A stretch of 64,000 nucleotides of DNA, from positions 21,290,327-21,354,326 of the forward strand of contig CM076195.1 of the NCBI GenBank assembly GCA_038277395.1, read 5' to 3'. Numbering within the stretch: the first letter of the stretch is position 1; each line of letters begins with the position of its first letter. Origin of the DNA: Dryocosmus kuriphilus. Lineage: Eukaryota > Arthropoda > Insecta > Hymenoptera > Cynipidae. Made by a program: the position numbers and the translations under genes. The notes under the pieces are model-generated. The model made no database searches, was not told the DNA's origin, and worked only from the letters and a program-made list of their open reading frames with translations. This document shows positions 51,782 to 61,789 of the stretch, piece after piece.

Positions 51782-52216
51782 GCACAGATTATACAGTGGT
51801 GATGGCTAAAAAAGAAGCAAAAGTCGAAAAGTATGCTATTGTTTACTAATTTTTAATTGTAAAATGACATCGGGCCAATTACAACGTTTTTATGGCTTCT
51901 CCGACAAAAAGTATCGAGGGAACTTTTAGTTTGAAAAAGCTTGCATTAAAACAATTGTGTCTTAGTATTGTAGGAAGATTTCTATAAAGTTTCAGATTAA
52001 TTCATGTACAATTGACGGAAATATCGTTTTTATAAGTAAGCGTGCGGCTGGTTCAATGCGTTCACTCTACGAACATAAACCATCGTGCGGAAGAGTGCCC
52101 GCCATTCTGCTTTGGAGGATCTAATTTGCGAATTTGTTAATGGTCTTGTTTTTAAGTGATATCCCCCCCCCCCCCCCCCACCAAAAAAAACATCGGTATA
52201 ACGCAATATAATAATA
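51782..52216 (+). repeat. Left terminal inverted repeat
   Basis: The reverse complement of 55,006-55,415 matches along nearly its whole length. Matching words include GATGGCTAAAAAAGAAGCAA, TCGAGGGAACTTTTAGTTTG, CAATTGACGGAAATATCG and TGGAGGATCTAATTTGCGAA. It differs from the right copy by a C17 tract at 52,163-52,179 that the right copy lacks. Confidence 0.9.
52163..52179 (+). repeat. C17 homopolymer inside the left inverted repeat
   Basis: Seventeen consecutive C residues followed by ACC and A8. The partner inverted repeat has only an A-rich tract here, so the C tract arose after the transposon inserted. Confidence 0.95.
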
Positions 52217-52565
52217 AACATAAAAAAACCATTGAAAATTCAAAAATTAAATTCGCCAAAATTCAATTTTAATTACAATTTATTACCGGCAATCCACGTG
52301 TCTAACAAGTTACACAAAAAATTACATCACATAGAATTATATAATTGTTGGTAAAAGTATCTTTTTACTTATATTATTATTTTACAGGTTTTCTGGTTAA
52401 CATACCTTTTCCTACGTCTAATAAAAGTAAGTTTGACAAGTATTCATTTGTACTTTTTAAAATATTTTTTCTTATGACTAACATAAATTATTTTTATACA
52501 AACATTTCTTTGGCATTAAATAAATAGAAAGTATGTTATAGGAGTATTTTTTCGCAGTAATATTT

Positions 52566-54549
52566 TTAGACATTAGAATCCTTAAGAACTCCTTTTGTAA
52601 GAGCGGTTTTCTTGACAGAAGGTTTTGTAGCTTTGTTGTTATTTAAAACTTCTTTTACAGATTTTTTTTTTACAGAACATTTTCTTGTTCCAGTTTTCTG
52701 TAAATAGTTTTCCTTATCGTTATTTTTATTGTGAGTGACTTCTTTTGTAGTTTTCTGACTTTGTTTTAAAGATTTAGATGATATTTTTATGGAAGCCTTT
52801 TCTATCAAACTGCTAAAGAAGTCTTTCTCTTTAGGACTTAAATAACGATGCAAAACTTTCACGTCGTTTAATTTTTCTTGGCTTATTCCAATAGGATGTA
52901 CGATTGGAGTCTTTAGCAGATCATCGAATTTTAAGTCAGAAGGTATGATATGATCATTCGGCTTTTCGTTATAAGTGTCAAATACTTTAACGTGGCCGTT
53001 TGGAAAATAGATGATTTTTACAGCATCTCTAATGTGCAACTTCTTGGGAATCTGTACTCCTTTTGAAATAGGTCTTTCAAAATCGTAGACAGAGATCTGC
53101 GATTCTTTAATTAAAGTAAATGGCGGATCTCTTGCGCTTTCAATGAGACCAAAATATTCATCATCTGTTTCTATTGTTTCCATTTTTTTCTTTTTTGTCC
53201 ATACAACCCGAAGTTTCGATCGCAAGAGCAATAGGAGTGACCACGAATCGGATATACGTGACATATTTCAATCTCTGATTTTCTAGACAGTAGCGATGTA
53301 AAGAAAAGAATGAAATAATTTTTATTTTGCCCTCCGGCACTATCCGAAAAAAAGATAAATCTTATTATAGTAATCGAATGCAAGTTCTCGTTTTATGGCG
53401 TCGAAAAGATAATTGCATACCGTATTCGCTCCTTTTTTCAAGTTACCTTCCATAAAAAAATACATGTAGCTACGTTTGTGCCCGAAAACGTGCACATTGA
53501 AAATGTGCAGCCAAATGAGTCTTCCGCAAAATTGAGCGGAAACTGGAATTTTTGGTAAAAGCAAATTCTGTCCGAAATCAAATTCAAGACATAATACATT
53601 CTTTTCTGATAGCATATCCTTTTTAACCTTCTATAATTTTCAACACTGGCTTTATGATTTTTGAGTTCAAGGTTAATACCTACGCAATTCGTGTGCTCAA
53701 AACAAAAGTCACATACATCCGTGCGTGGTTTTGTAAAACTGAAATTTAGATTGTGGTTGAAGTACCTGTGTACTGTAAGTTATCTCTGAAATCGGGGGAT
53801 TTGAGTCACCAGTTTTTTCAGTGTAAAATTCAATAAACAACTCGTATAATTTAGTAAGAGTTAAATCTGAGTTATCAAAATACAGTAGTTTGGACGTTTC
53901 TCGGCTGTAATGAGATTCGGAATGTGGCAGTAATGAACAGTGTTCATGAATTAGCTTTTTTAATTCATCGGTTAATCGCAAAACATGATTATTATACGTG
54001 TCTCGATTATCTTGTAATGACTGGTTATTTAAAAGCTTTTTTTGGATAATAGCAAATCTTCGTTTTTTAATGTTTAGCAAAGTGCACAAAAATTTTTGAC
54101 AAAGAGGAACATGGCTAGACAGAAAATGAAAATCATACTCCCATAAGAAAACGTTACCCTGAGTTTCTCGAGTGGTACTTGAAGACTTCCTCTTCACTAA
54201 CCCACTTAGCATAGTATTCTGCGATTTGTAGCTGCCGGCAGACTTCCAAAATGCATTGTAAAAATCTTGTTGCTGCGTAATTTCAATATTTTGAAAACAT
54301 TTTTTGAAGCAGCAGGCCTGAACGGGTTGAAATTCTTTAGCAGGAATTATTTTCTTTGATGCTGAGATATTTTCTCTTCCCTGACAAAATTCCGAGCAAA
54401 TAAACCCTCGGAGTTTATTTTTATTTAATTTCAAATACAGTATTGAAATATCTTACCTCATTTTTGGCTAATTTCTTTTCATTGCGTTCCCATTTATTTT
54501 CATTTCTCATTTTTTTTCGGACCTTCTGTGAACAATTGTTCTCAGACAT
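52566..54549 (-). pseudogene. Transposase-like gene, two exons, four frameshifts
   Basis: Exon 1 runs from ATG at 54,549 to 54,457 (31 codons, basic). It is followed by a 76-bp phase-0 intron (54,456-54,381) with a GAG|GTAAGA donor and a TTTGTCAG acceptor. Exon 2 starts at 54,380 and reads to the stop at 52,566-52,568. Features in order are a CCFKKC cysteine pair, an ESHYSRE segment, KPRTDVCDFC (CxxC), LPKIPVSAQF, GANTVCNYLF, FSDSAGGQNKNY, RGHSYCSCDRNFG and a Lys-rich C-terminus. This order matches a large family of uncharacterised insect transposase-like proteins. Frame changes occur near 53,775, 53,622 (A5), 53,350 (T7) and 53,190 (A6/A7). No complete protein can be made as sequenced. The missing frame at three homopolymers could be true decay or assembly error. 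Superfamily assignment is uncertain. Confidence 0.7.
54381..54456 (-). other. Intron of the transposase-like gene
   Basis: 76 bp with GT at 54,456-54,455 and AG at 54,382-54,381, inferred because it joins a 31-codon first exon ending KNE in phase with the conserved exon-2 reading frame. Length is typical of insect introns. The tract before the acceptor is T-rich. Confidence 0.65.
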
Positions 54550-54623
54550 TATTGTATTGTATTTGTTTGATTATTGTATAAACATATCAAAAAAGAGCAG
54601 TCAAATATTCAAAAAATAAATTT

Positions 54624-54914
54624 TTGAGTTTAACAGTTGCAAAAATCTTTATTGAAGTGCACTCTTTCATAGGACAACCTGAACTAAATATACTTTTATC
54701 CCATCTCCATGAAAGAAAAACGAATAATTATGTTTTATTTACAAACAAACGTATTTATACAGAAGAACAAAACATTGAGGATATTCGCGAAACACTTAAA
54801 ATTTTTCTTTCATATGCTTACAAAAGTAAAATCATTACAGGTACAATATGTGAATTTTTAATATTTTTCGTGGAAAATAATATAAAAAACAAAACATTAA
54901 CTTGTTGTTTTTGA
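54624..54914 (+). other. Open frame of unknown status in the transposon
   Basis: Ninety-six codons are open on the strand opposite the transposase, between its start and the right inverted repeat. No ATG lies at the 5' end. The frame opens after TAA at 54,579, and the first codon used is TTG. The C-terminal part has a helix-like composition, but no domain is recognised. It could be an exon of a second gene or chance in AT-rich DNA. Confidence 0.2.
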
Positions 54915-55005
54915 AATTATTAATATGATCGTACAGATCGCATTTTTGGATAGAATGTGAAATATATCACAATAAAAATATAAAAAAATATACTTCATTA
55001 AGCCA

Positions 55006-55415
55006 TTTATAATATATTGTGTCATACCGATATTTTTTTATTTAAAAACAAGACCCTTAAAAAATTCGCAAATTAGATCCTCCAAAGCAGAATAGCGGGC
55101 ACTCTTTCGCACGATGGTTTGTGTTCCTAGAGTGAACGCATTGACCCAGCCGCACGCTTACTTATAAAATCGATATTTCCGTCAATTGTACATGAATCGA
55201 TCCGAAACTTTATAGAAATCTTCCTACAATACTAAGGCACAATTGCCTCACTGCAAGTTTTTTCAAACTAAAAGTTCCCTCGATACTTTTTGTCGGAGAA
55301 GCCATGAAAACGTAGTAACTGGACCGATGTCACTTTGCAATTAAAAATTAGTAAACAATAGCATATTTTTTGACTTTTGCTTCTTTTTTAGCCATCACAA
55401 TAGTATAATCTGTGC
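55006..55415 (-). repeat. Right terminal inverted repeat
   Basis: Inverted partner of 51,782-52,216 with roughly 90% agreement by eye. Differences are scattered substitutions and short indels, which points to an insertion that is not recent. Confidence 0.9.
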
Positions 55416-55432
55416 ATACAGCAAGCTTGAAA

Positions 55433-55971
55433 CGATTTTAACAATATTTGGCCAAGTTACGACGATTTATATTTTAAAAACTTATTGATTTTAGAGGTAT
55501 ACAATTTTTAGGTTTTCATTTTTCCTATTAAGAATAATTATGGGACAAAAAAACTATCAAGGGAAAAAAGTTCCATTTTTCCATCTTTTACATGCTCGTA
55601 CTTTGAAAAAATGTTTTTTGCGACTTTAAAAATTTACTTACTCTCACACGACCGGGCAATTATTATGCGGCTTTTCGAGTGTCGGGCGAGTTATTGCATC
55701 CGGACCCTCAATTGGACCTTGGTAGGAATAAAGAGAACCGTAAAGGAAAAATAGCTTACAGGTCCGAGGCAGTAAACTAAATTGAAACTATACAAGGTGT
55801 CCAGAGATACTGGACAACACACTGAAAAATATATATGCATATACAGGGCCCGATAATTAAAGGCATTTCAAACACACGGTAGGGTAGTATCAACGGTTGT
55901 ACGGCCCAAGCAACTGCGGCTACTACAAAAGGGACTAATTAATCAAATTGCTAAAAGTAAAATAGAAATGA
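55433..55971 (+). other. Leader of the gypsy element
   Basis: No gene. It contains a perfect 7-bp stem with a 5-nt loop (TGTCCAG-agata-CTGGACA, 55,798-55,816). No convincing 5' LTR or primer binding site for the downstream gag-pol was found, although TGGACCTTGGTAGG near 55,714 begins with TGG as primer binding sites do. Confidence 0.35.
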
Positions 55972-58074
55972 ATGAAATTAAGGTCAGGAAAAATTAAAGA
56001 GTTAAACATAAAAATGGATAAACAAACCAATATTGAAGCCGACCAAGATAGTCTGGACTTAGAGGGTGCAGTGGCAAAACCAGTGCAAAGAAATACTGGG
56101 ACAATACCGAAAGCTTTTAACCGATCTGTGGGACGGGGTAGAAGTTTTTTTAGAAATATTACCGAATTTCCACAGATGGGAAGATCTCGAAAAAGTTTAG
56201 AAATCCCAAACAGACAAATAACAAGTATAGTTCACCCACATGAGTCACTAGCCTGGGAGAATACAGGCGCAGCAACATTAAATTTGCCCAGACCACAAAC
56301 AACTCTAACAGCTGATCGTGAGGATTTAAAAGTAATTAACGCCAGAACTTTTGAAATTGACTCCTTCTTAAATGACAATACTCAATTTTTGTTGGAAACC
56401 GACGAACTCTTGGACAGTGCGGAATATAATGAATTCATGGATAGGCAAAGGGGAACATTTTTTAGATACAAAGCGGAAAAGGCTAAAGCCATGAAAAAAA
56501 ATTTAAACCCACAGGCCCATAGCTCGTTCGATAAGGAATCGGTTATCAGCGGAAAATCACAAAATGTGCCCGGTAGTAAAAGAAACGAATAGCGAAGTAG
56601 ACAGTACAATTTAACTTTGAGGAAAGGTTAAAAGAACCAATTAGCAATTTTGAAAACTAACCTAGAAATAATAGAAACCACAGGGAATCTAATTGTAAAT
56701 TGTATGACTCAGACTCTAGCGACATTCAGGGGGACAATTTAAATAATAAACGAAACAGAAATCATAGAATGTCGACAATAAGGGAAAGGTTGAATAGACA
56801 GTCGCGTAGCTCTAGAGTAAATTCGGAAAGCGAATATGAAGCGGAAGCTAGAAATAACGAAACTGTCCAAGCAACCTTTTTCCATTTGGAATGGTACAAA
56901 CGCAATTCCAAATTATGACAAACTGGCCGGTAAAATTTAGGAACAATTAAGAAGATAGTCCAGCTAGTTTTCTCGAGGACCTAAAACGCTTTAAACAGGG
57001 TTATAAAATAGATGATTGCAACGTTCTAGAAAACCTAGACGCAATTTTATTGATAATGCTCGCGATTGGTGCAATATCCATAGAAACTCTTGGAGGAATT
57101 TACGGGATTTTATTGAAGATTTTAAAAGCGTGCATTTAGACAAAAAATTCGTAGAGGAAGTCAAGCAAAAAATAAAATTTTCCAATCAAAAAAGGGCACA
57201 AGACATCCATTCATATTTAACAGAAATTAGAAAGCTGTTTACCAAATTGCACCCGAAAAAAAGTTTCGAATGGGAATTATGCCAGAGTTATGAAAATTTC
57301 TGGATAGAGTACAAGATGTACATAAAAAGGAACAACTTCCAAACATTCGAGGATTTGGAGGATTTGGGAAGGAAGTGGGAGACAGAGCCAGCGAAATCGA
57401 AAATTAGGGGCCAGATATTACCGATTACGGAACCCAAGTTGGAGGACAAAAACGAGCAAAGGAAAAGTGGCGATGAGGGTAATGCGGATTACCATAAGGA
57501 GGACAAAAGGGAAAATAGCGATGGGAAAAAGTATAATAATCAGGGAAAAAAGCCATTTAAAAATCGTTTCTATTCCCACCCTTCGGATTTCCTTTCGTAA
57601 CGTATCAACCATAACTCGAAAAAAACCAGAGACCCAATTTCCAACCAAGATTCCCAATGGGCAATCTACGTTTTAATTTCAATCCTTTCAACCAGATGTG
57701 GGCTCAATTTAACCAGGCGGCATCGAGTTCTAATCAAAACCAGAAAAAACTGATGACAGAATTCCCACAAGAAAATAGAGAAAACGTGCGTGGGGAAAAT
57801 AAAAACCAACACAATCAAAATTCCCAGAAATCAAATACCGGGAACAAAAACCAAAATACGAATAGAAAGACGAATAGGCAAAACAACCAGGGCAATAATT
57901 CGAAAAACGCGGGCAATGGTGGAAACATAAGCGACACCAATTGCTTTTATTGCAAAATGCCAGGTCATTTTAAAAAGAGAATGCCCATACTATTTGTATA
58001 ATCAGGGAAACAATCCGGGCGGGTATTGGGCCAAAATAAATTGTCACCTATTACCGGAACGCAAGAAACCCTAA
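55972..58074 (+). pseudogene. gag of the gypsy element, frameshifted
   Basis: The ATG at 55,972 starts MKLRSGK and is open for 206 codons to 56,590. A middle part lies in another frame (56,700-56,918). The capsid-like core returns to the first frame at 57,016-57,600, with ARDWCNIHRNSWRNL then FIEDF, the A..W...W..F pattern of the retrotransposon Gag domain. A frame change occurs near 57,045. An Asn/Gln-rich segment (57,657-57,940) precedes a zinc knuckle CFYCKMPGH at 57,942-57,968. One extra base between the His and the last Cys (57,969-57,981) puts that Cys at 57,982-57,984 in another frame. The reading ends at 58,072-58,074. Several lesions make it non-functional. Confidence 0.8.
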
Positions 58075-58099
58075 CTTCGGATAAAGATGAAGCGACGGA

Positions 58100-58648
58100 A
58101 ATGCGCTTCCATTTAATGCTCAAATTCGAAAGCAACTTACAAAGAATTTGGTAGACACAGGTGCATCACATTCTTACGTGGGAAAGGAACTGATAGCAGA
58201 AATTAAAAGGGCAAAATTTAATACTTTTAGACCGGATTCAAATAGCCTATTAGTAGCCAACGGCGGAAGGGTGGAAATAATAGGACAGGTAGTCATCCCA
58301 ATTTTATAGGAAAAAAGGTTAAGCATGTACTTTTCAGGTTAGTTCCAAAACTAAATTCGGTAGGAATATTAGGCACAGATATGCTTGTCACATCCGCAAA
58401 TTTTAAATTTTGAGTTTAGTTGAAATCGACCTTATCTACGAATAAGAGTTCAAGCGGTAAAATGCGCAACTTGACAGGCAAGTCAAGTAGCTACTTATGA
58501 TCATACGTCAACACATGGTAATCATACTGCGGTCGATAAGAAAGCAAGCGCGAGTAATTTAGAGACACATTACCATAAGACGTCTTATGTCGATAACGTA
58601 TCCAAGTTTAACATACACGAGTAGTACAATGAAATCACGCAACAAATT
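58100..58648 (+). pseudogene. pol: aspartic protease region
   Basis: VDTGASHSYVGKEL at 58,151-58,192 contains the DTG active-site triad of retroelement aspartic proteases. ILGTDML at 58,366-58,386 corresponds to the conserved C-terminal motif. The two lie in different frames, with a frame change near 58,296 at a T-run and a TAG close by. Further in-frame stops (near 58,422 and 58,475) follow. The region is cut at 58,648 by the inserted solo LTR and continues in the same phase after it. Confidence 0.8.
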
Positions 58649-59652
58649 TGAATACTTGGATCGATATCGTCATATCACTTTATGCAATAACCAATACATG
58701 TATGTACGTATACGCATATATACGAATATATGCGAATTTAATATGTATGTATACGTACAAACAGATACAATGACAAATTACAAACTAAAGAGAATAAGAA
58801 ATAGAATAACATGTTAGACATGCTTCAAATTAATAAATTGTAATCCTAGACATAAAATTACATATGACATAGATATTAAGAAATAACTCATAGTAAACAT
58901 CGATACTTGTATCAATAGCAAGGTAAAAGGGCACTTGATCAGCGAAGATGACACATACACAAGCATAGTCAAGAATCGAAGCGCGCGTGCCTCTCGCGAG
59001 ATTGACCGACGAACGTGACTATTACCAAGATTATTAAAATACGTGATAATGACAAGATTTCTTACCGTACGTGCCGATGACAAGATTTTCGATTCCTATA
59101 GGAAATGGGGTGTATATAAACCCCCAAACAGTAACCATCAATTGTCAGTTCTGTTCCAGCAAGTATACCGTCGTGTTGTAGCCAGTACGAGTCGCGTTCG
59201 TCAAGGTCGTCTTAGAAAGTTCGCAGTACGCTTCGCGTTCGTCCGCGTCCACCGCTACAAGTACGGAATCGCTGAACAAGTGTCCCTTCGACCTAGGCTA
59301 CTAGTAGGTCGTCGAATAAGCCGTCACAGTAAAAGTCCGTTGTGTTAACTACTGTGATAAGGACTTACGAGTGGATTCGCCACTGATACGTGTCGTGTAT
59401 CGCTCGGTTGTTGAGTGGATTCGTCCCAAAACTACCCTCAACCTTAGCCAACCATCAAAAGAATATTTCATTCTTTTGTCTCGCCCTTTCCACAGGAAAG
59501 GTACTCAAGTAAGTTTAGTGAATATTATAACCTGTAAACATTTCATTATAATTCTTTTAAAGCTAATAAGCATACACTGTTCATATATTTTGCCTACATT
59601 GTCAATTGCATATGATACAATCCCCTTGGGTTGATAAGTGACAACGATCCCA
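58649..59652 (+). mobile_element. Solo LTR nested in pol, with 6-bp target duplication
   Basis: A 1,004-bp insertion starts TG and ends CA. It is flanked by CAAATT at 58,643-58,648 and 59,653-59,658. The pol reading frame on the left resumes in phase on the right once a single CAAATT is counted. It contains a TATA box (TATATAAA, 59,113-59,120) and an initiator TCAGTT at 59,145, about 32 bp apart, as expected of an LTR promoter. A 10-bp inverted pair (GTACGTATAC and GTATACGTAC) lies within 58,700-58,760. The open frames inside are not genes. The internal region of the parent element is absent, so it is a solo LTR left by recombination. Confidence 0.8.
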
Positions 59653-60560
59653 CAAATTGTCAGGCCTTACCACCTGGTGGTTACCAGGTAATCCACTCAT
59701 GCGCTATCCAGTGGAAGCACAGCCCAACTCTTTATCCCTCCCAATCACAGAAAACGTACTCAAAACAAAATAGAACCTTAAAGGACGAATACGGATAATA
59801 AAGGTAACAAGGATCAAAAGGAAAATAAGGATACAAAGGATAAAAAGGATAATAAGGATAAGCAGGATAATAAGGATAATAAGGGTATCAAGGATTAAAA
59901 GGATAGTAAGGATAGGATAAATGTGAATAGTAGAAATAAGTTAGATTATAAGAAGGAAAATAAAAGCGAAACATTGAAACCGAAATTCGGAGGAAATATC
60001 AATTTCAAAAGCGACAGAGAACTGGAAAGAACAAAACTCAAGAGAGAAAATAGCGAAATCCCCCTAGTATATAGTAATCCACACCCATCCCAAAAAACAC
60101 AAAATGCAAAAATTCCTGTAAGAAATCCTGACGAGGATATCCCTAATTTAATGAACATCCCCACAAGCAACAAATGCCAACCATTAGAAGACATTCCTAC
60201 CCAAGAGGCCAGCAACGACTCAGACACACAAGACTCACCTAAAGTTAGGAAAAATAAAGTTAACAAAAAGGATAATAAGTCGAATAGAATGGGAAATAGT
60301 AGGAATCAGGATAAAAATAAGAAAAAGGATAGCAAGCCTATTAAAAATAATAAAGCTCCGAAAACGGATAAAAAACCGGAAAATGTTAGTGAAATGGTAG
60401 AAAGAAAAAACAAAAACCAATACGTTAATCTTAAAAACAGGGCAATTTTGTTAGACAATATTTCTGACCAGCCAGGAAAAATTGAAAAAAAAATTGCGAG
60501 GGTATTGTTGAGTTAAGCGATAACCAACAAACCCAGTTAGAAAAAATAATGAGAGGAAAA
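59653..60560 (+). pseudogene. pol: Lys/Asn/Asp-rich linker between protease and RT
   Basis: 59,790-59,920 is a simple AAGGATAATAAGGAT-type repeat encoding K-D-N-K units with at least two in-frame stops. From 59,923 to 60,513 the frame is open for 197 codons and very rich in Lys, Asn and Ser, with no catalytic motif. The segment ends shortly before the RT domain. Low-complexity charged linkers are variable between gypsy lineages. This one has expanded by local slippage. Confidence 0.6.
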
Positions 60561-61500
60561 AATTAATATTTATCAGGAGAAAGAACATAGGGCAACCCAT
60601 TTAACAGAACACACAATTGATGTTCAGGGACACGAGCCAATAAAACTATTACCATGTAAGCCCCAAAATTAAACAGCAAATATTTAAGGAAGTTGACAAA
60701 ATGCTGGAACAGGGAATTATAAGGCATTCTCATTCAGGTTGTTCAAACCCAATTGTGATGATTAAAAACCCGAACGGGGAATACAGATTTTGCCTTGATT
60801 TCCGCAAGATAAGTAACGTAAACAAGAAAGACCTTTATCCAATACAACTCATGACCGAAATTTTAGAAACACTTAGAGCAGCAAAATTTATCTCAAGAAT
60901 TGATTTAAAAATGACATATTTACAAATTCTTTGGAAGAAAATTCAAGACCGATTACAGCATTCACAGTACCTGGTAAAGACATGTTTGAATTTAACATAA
61001 TGCCATTTGGTCTAACGAATGCACCAGCCACTTTCCAAAGGCTTATATGGATAAAATAATTACTTCGGACCTAAAGCCTAACGTTTTTTGCTATCTATAT
61101 GACATAGTTATAGTTACGGAAAATTTTGAGGATCATTTAAAATATTTGAATATAGTTTTGGATAAATTGAATAAGGCAAATTTAACAATCAGTCCAGATA
61201 AATGCGAATTTGGCTGCTTAGGAATAAGATATTTGGGTTTTAAGGTTAATGAAAAAGGAATTCAGGTTGCCGAGGATAAAATCCAATCAATCCTCAATTT
61301 TCTGAAACCGAAAAATATCAAACAAATCCAGCGTATTATAGATATGACTAGCTGGTATAGGAAATTCATACCAAATTTTTCTGAAATTATAGAACCCCTA
61401 AATAGATTGCTAAAAAAGAAACAGGCATGGGGTTGGGGATTAGACCAGGATGAAGCATTTCAAAAAATTAAGAATTTCTTAACAACAACACCAATTTTAA
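60561..61500 (+). pseudogene. pol: reverse transcriptase, inactivated
   Basis: Recognisable RT blocks are MLEQGIIRHSHSGCSNPIV (60,701 on), RFCLDFRKISNVNKKDLYP, FISRIDLK, then in another frame MPFGLTNAPATFQRL, and from 61,047 the frame containing the catalytic box. Frame changes lie near 60,660, 60,928 and 61,042. The YxDD box reads YLYD at 61,092-61,103: the first catalytic Asp is Tyr (codon 61,098-61,100), which abolishes polymerisation in known RTs. The thumb and connection follow (SWYRKFIPNFSEI). Confidence 0.9.
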
Positions 61501-61520
61501 CTTACACACATTTCACCTAA

Positions 61521-61746
61521 CCCTTCCATCTAGAATCAGACGCAAGTAATACAGGATTAGAAACCGTACTTACTGAAACCATGGAAGGAAAGAATTGTGT
61601 GACTGCATACGCGAATAGAGCCCTTAACGACGCGGAAATCCGATACTTGGCCTCAGAAAAAGAGTGCTTAGCCTGCGAAGTAATCTATAGAAAAGGTAGT
61701 TCGAATGTGGTGTCGGACGCCCTATCCAGATCGTTTTTGAAACGAT
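61521..61746 (+). pseudogene. pol: RNase H with internal deletion
   Basis: A TAA at 61,518-61,520 separates it from RT. LESDASNTGLE carries the first catalytic Asp, and YLASEKECLACEV matches the Glu-containing helix. The sequence then jumps near 61,680 straight to IYRKGSSNVVSDALSRS, the usual C-terminal end of the domain. About a hundred residues normally between them are missing with the frame kept. The frame ends at TAA 61,744-61,746. Confidence 0.8.
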
Positions 61747-61789
61747 AAACGCGGTCGCGTTCGCGTTATCGTGTAGCACACAAAAACTA

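Larger units (their letters stand above)
51782..55415 (-). mobile_element. DNA transposon with long terminal inverted repeats
   Basis: Two inverted copies of a roughly 420-bp sequence bound a 2.8-kb interior that holds one minus-strand transposase-like gene. The alignable ends are GCACAGATTATAC at the left, with its complement at the right. Weaker similarity (TTTCAAG and its complement) continues about 15 bp further on both sides, so the true ends may lie near 51,770 and 55,432. I could not find a target-site duplication. The gene product resembles a transposase-like family common in insect genomes with a DSAGGQNKN motif. Sola-type elements are one possibility, not established here. Confidence 0.8.

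Noticed and set aside
51782..55415. Target-site duplication of the DNA transposon
   Set aside because: Several choices of end were compared (near 51,770/55,432 and 51,782/55,415) and none gave matching flanks.
57942..57984. Programmed gag-pol frameshift at the zinc knuckle
   Set aside because: The shift falls inside the zinc knuckle between its His and last Cys, which would destroy the Gag motif. Many other random lesions are present, so decay is the simpler reading.
59043..59634. Protein-coding genes in 59,043-59,634
   Set aside because: These frames lie wholly inside the solo LTR, over its promoter and downstream region, and show no domain.
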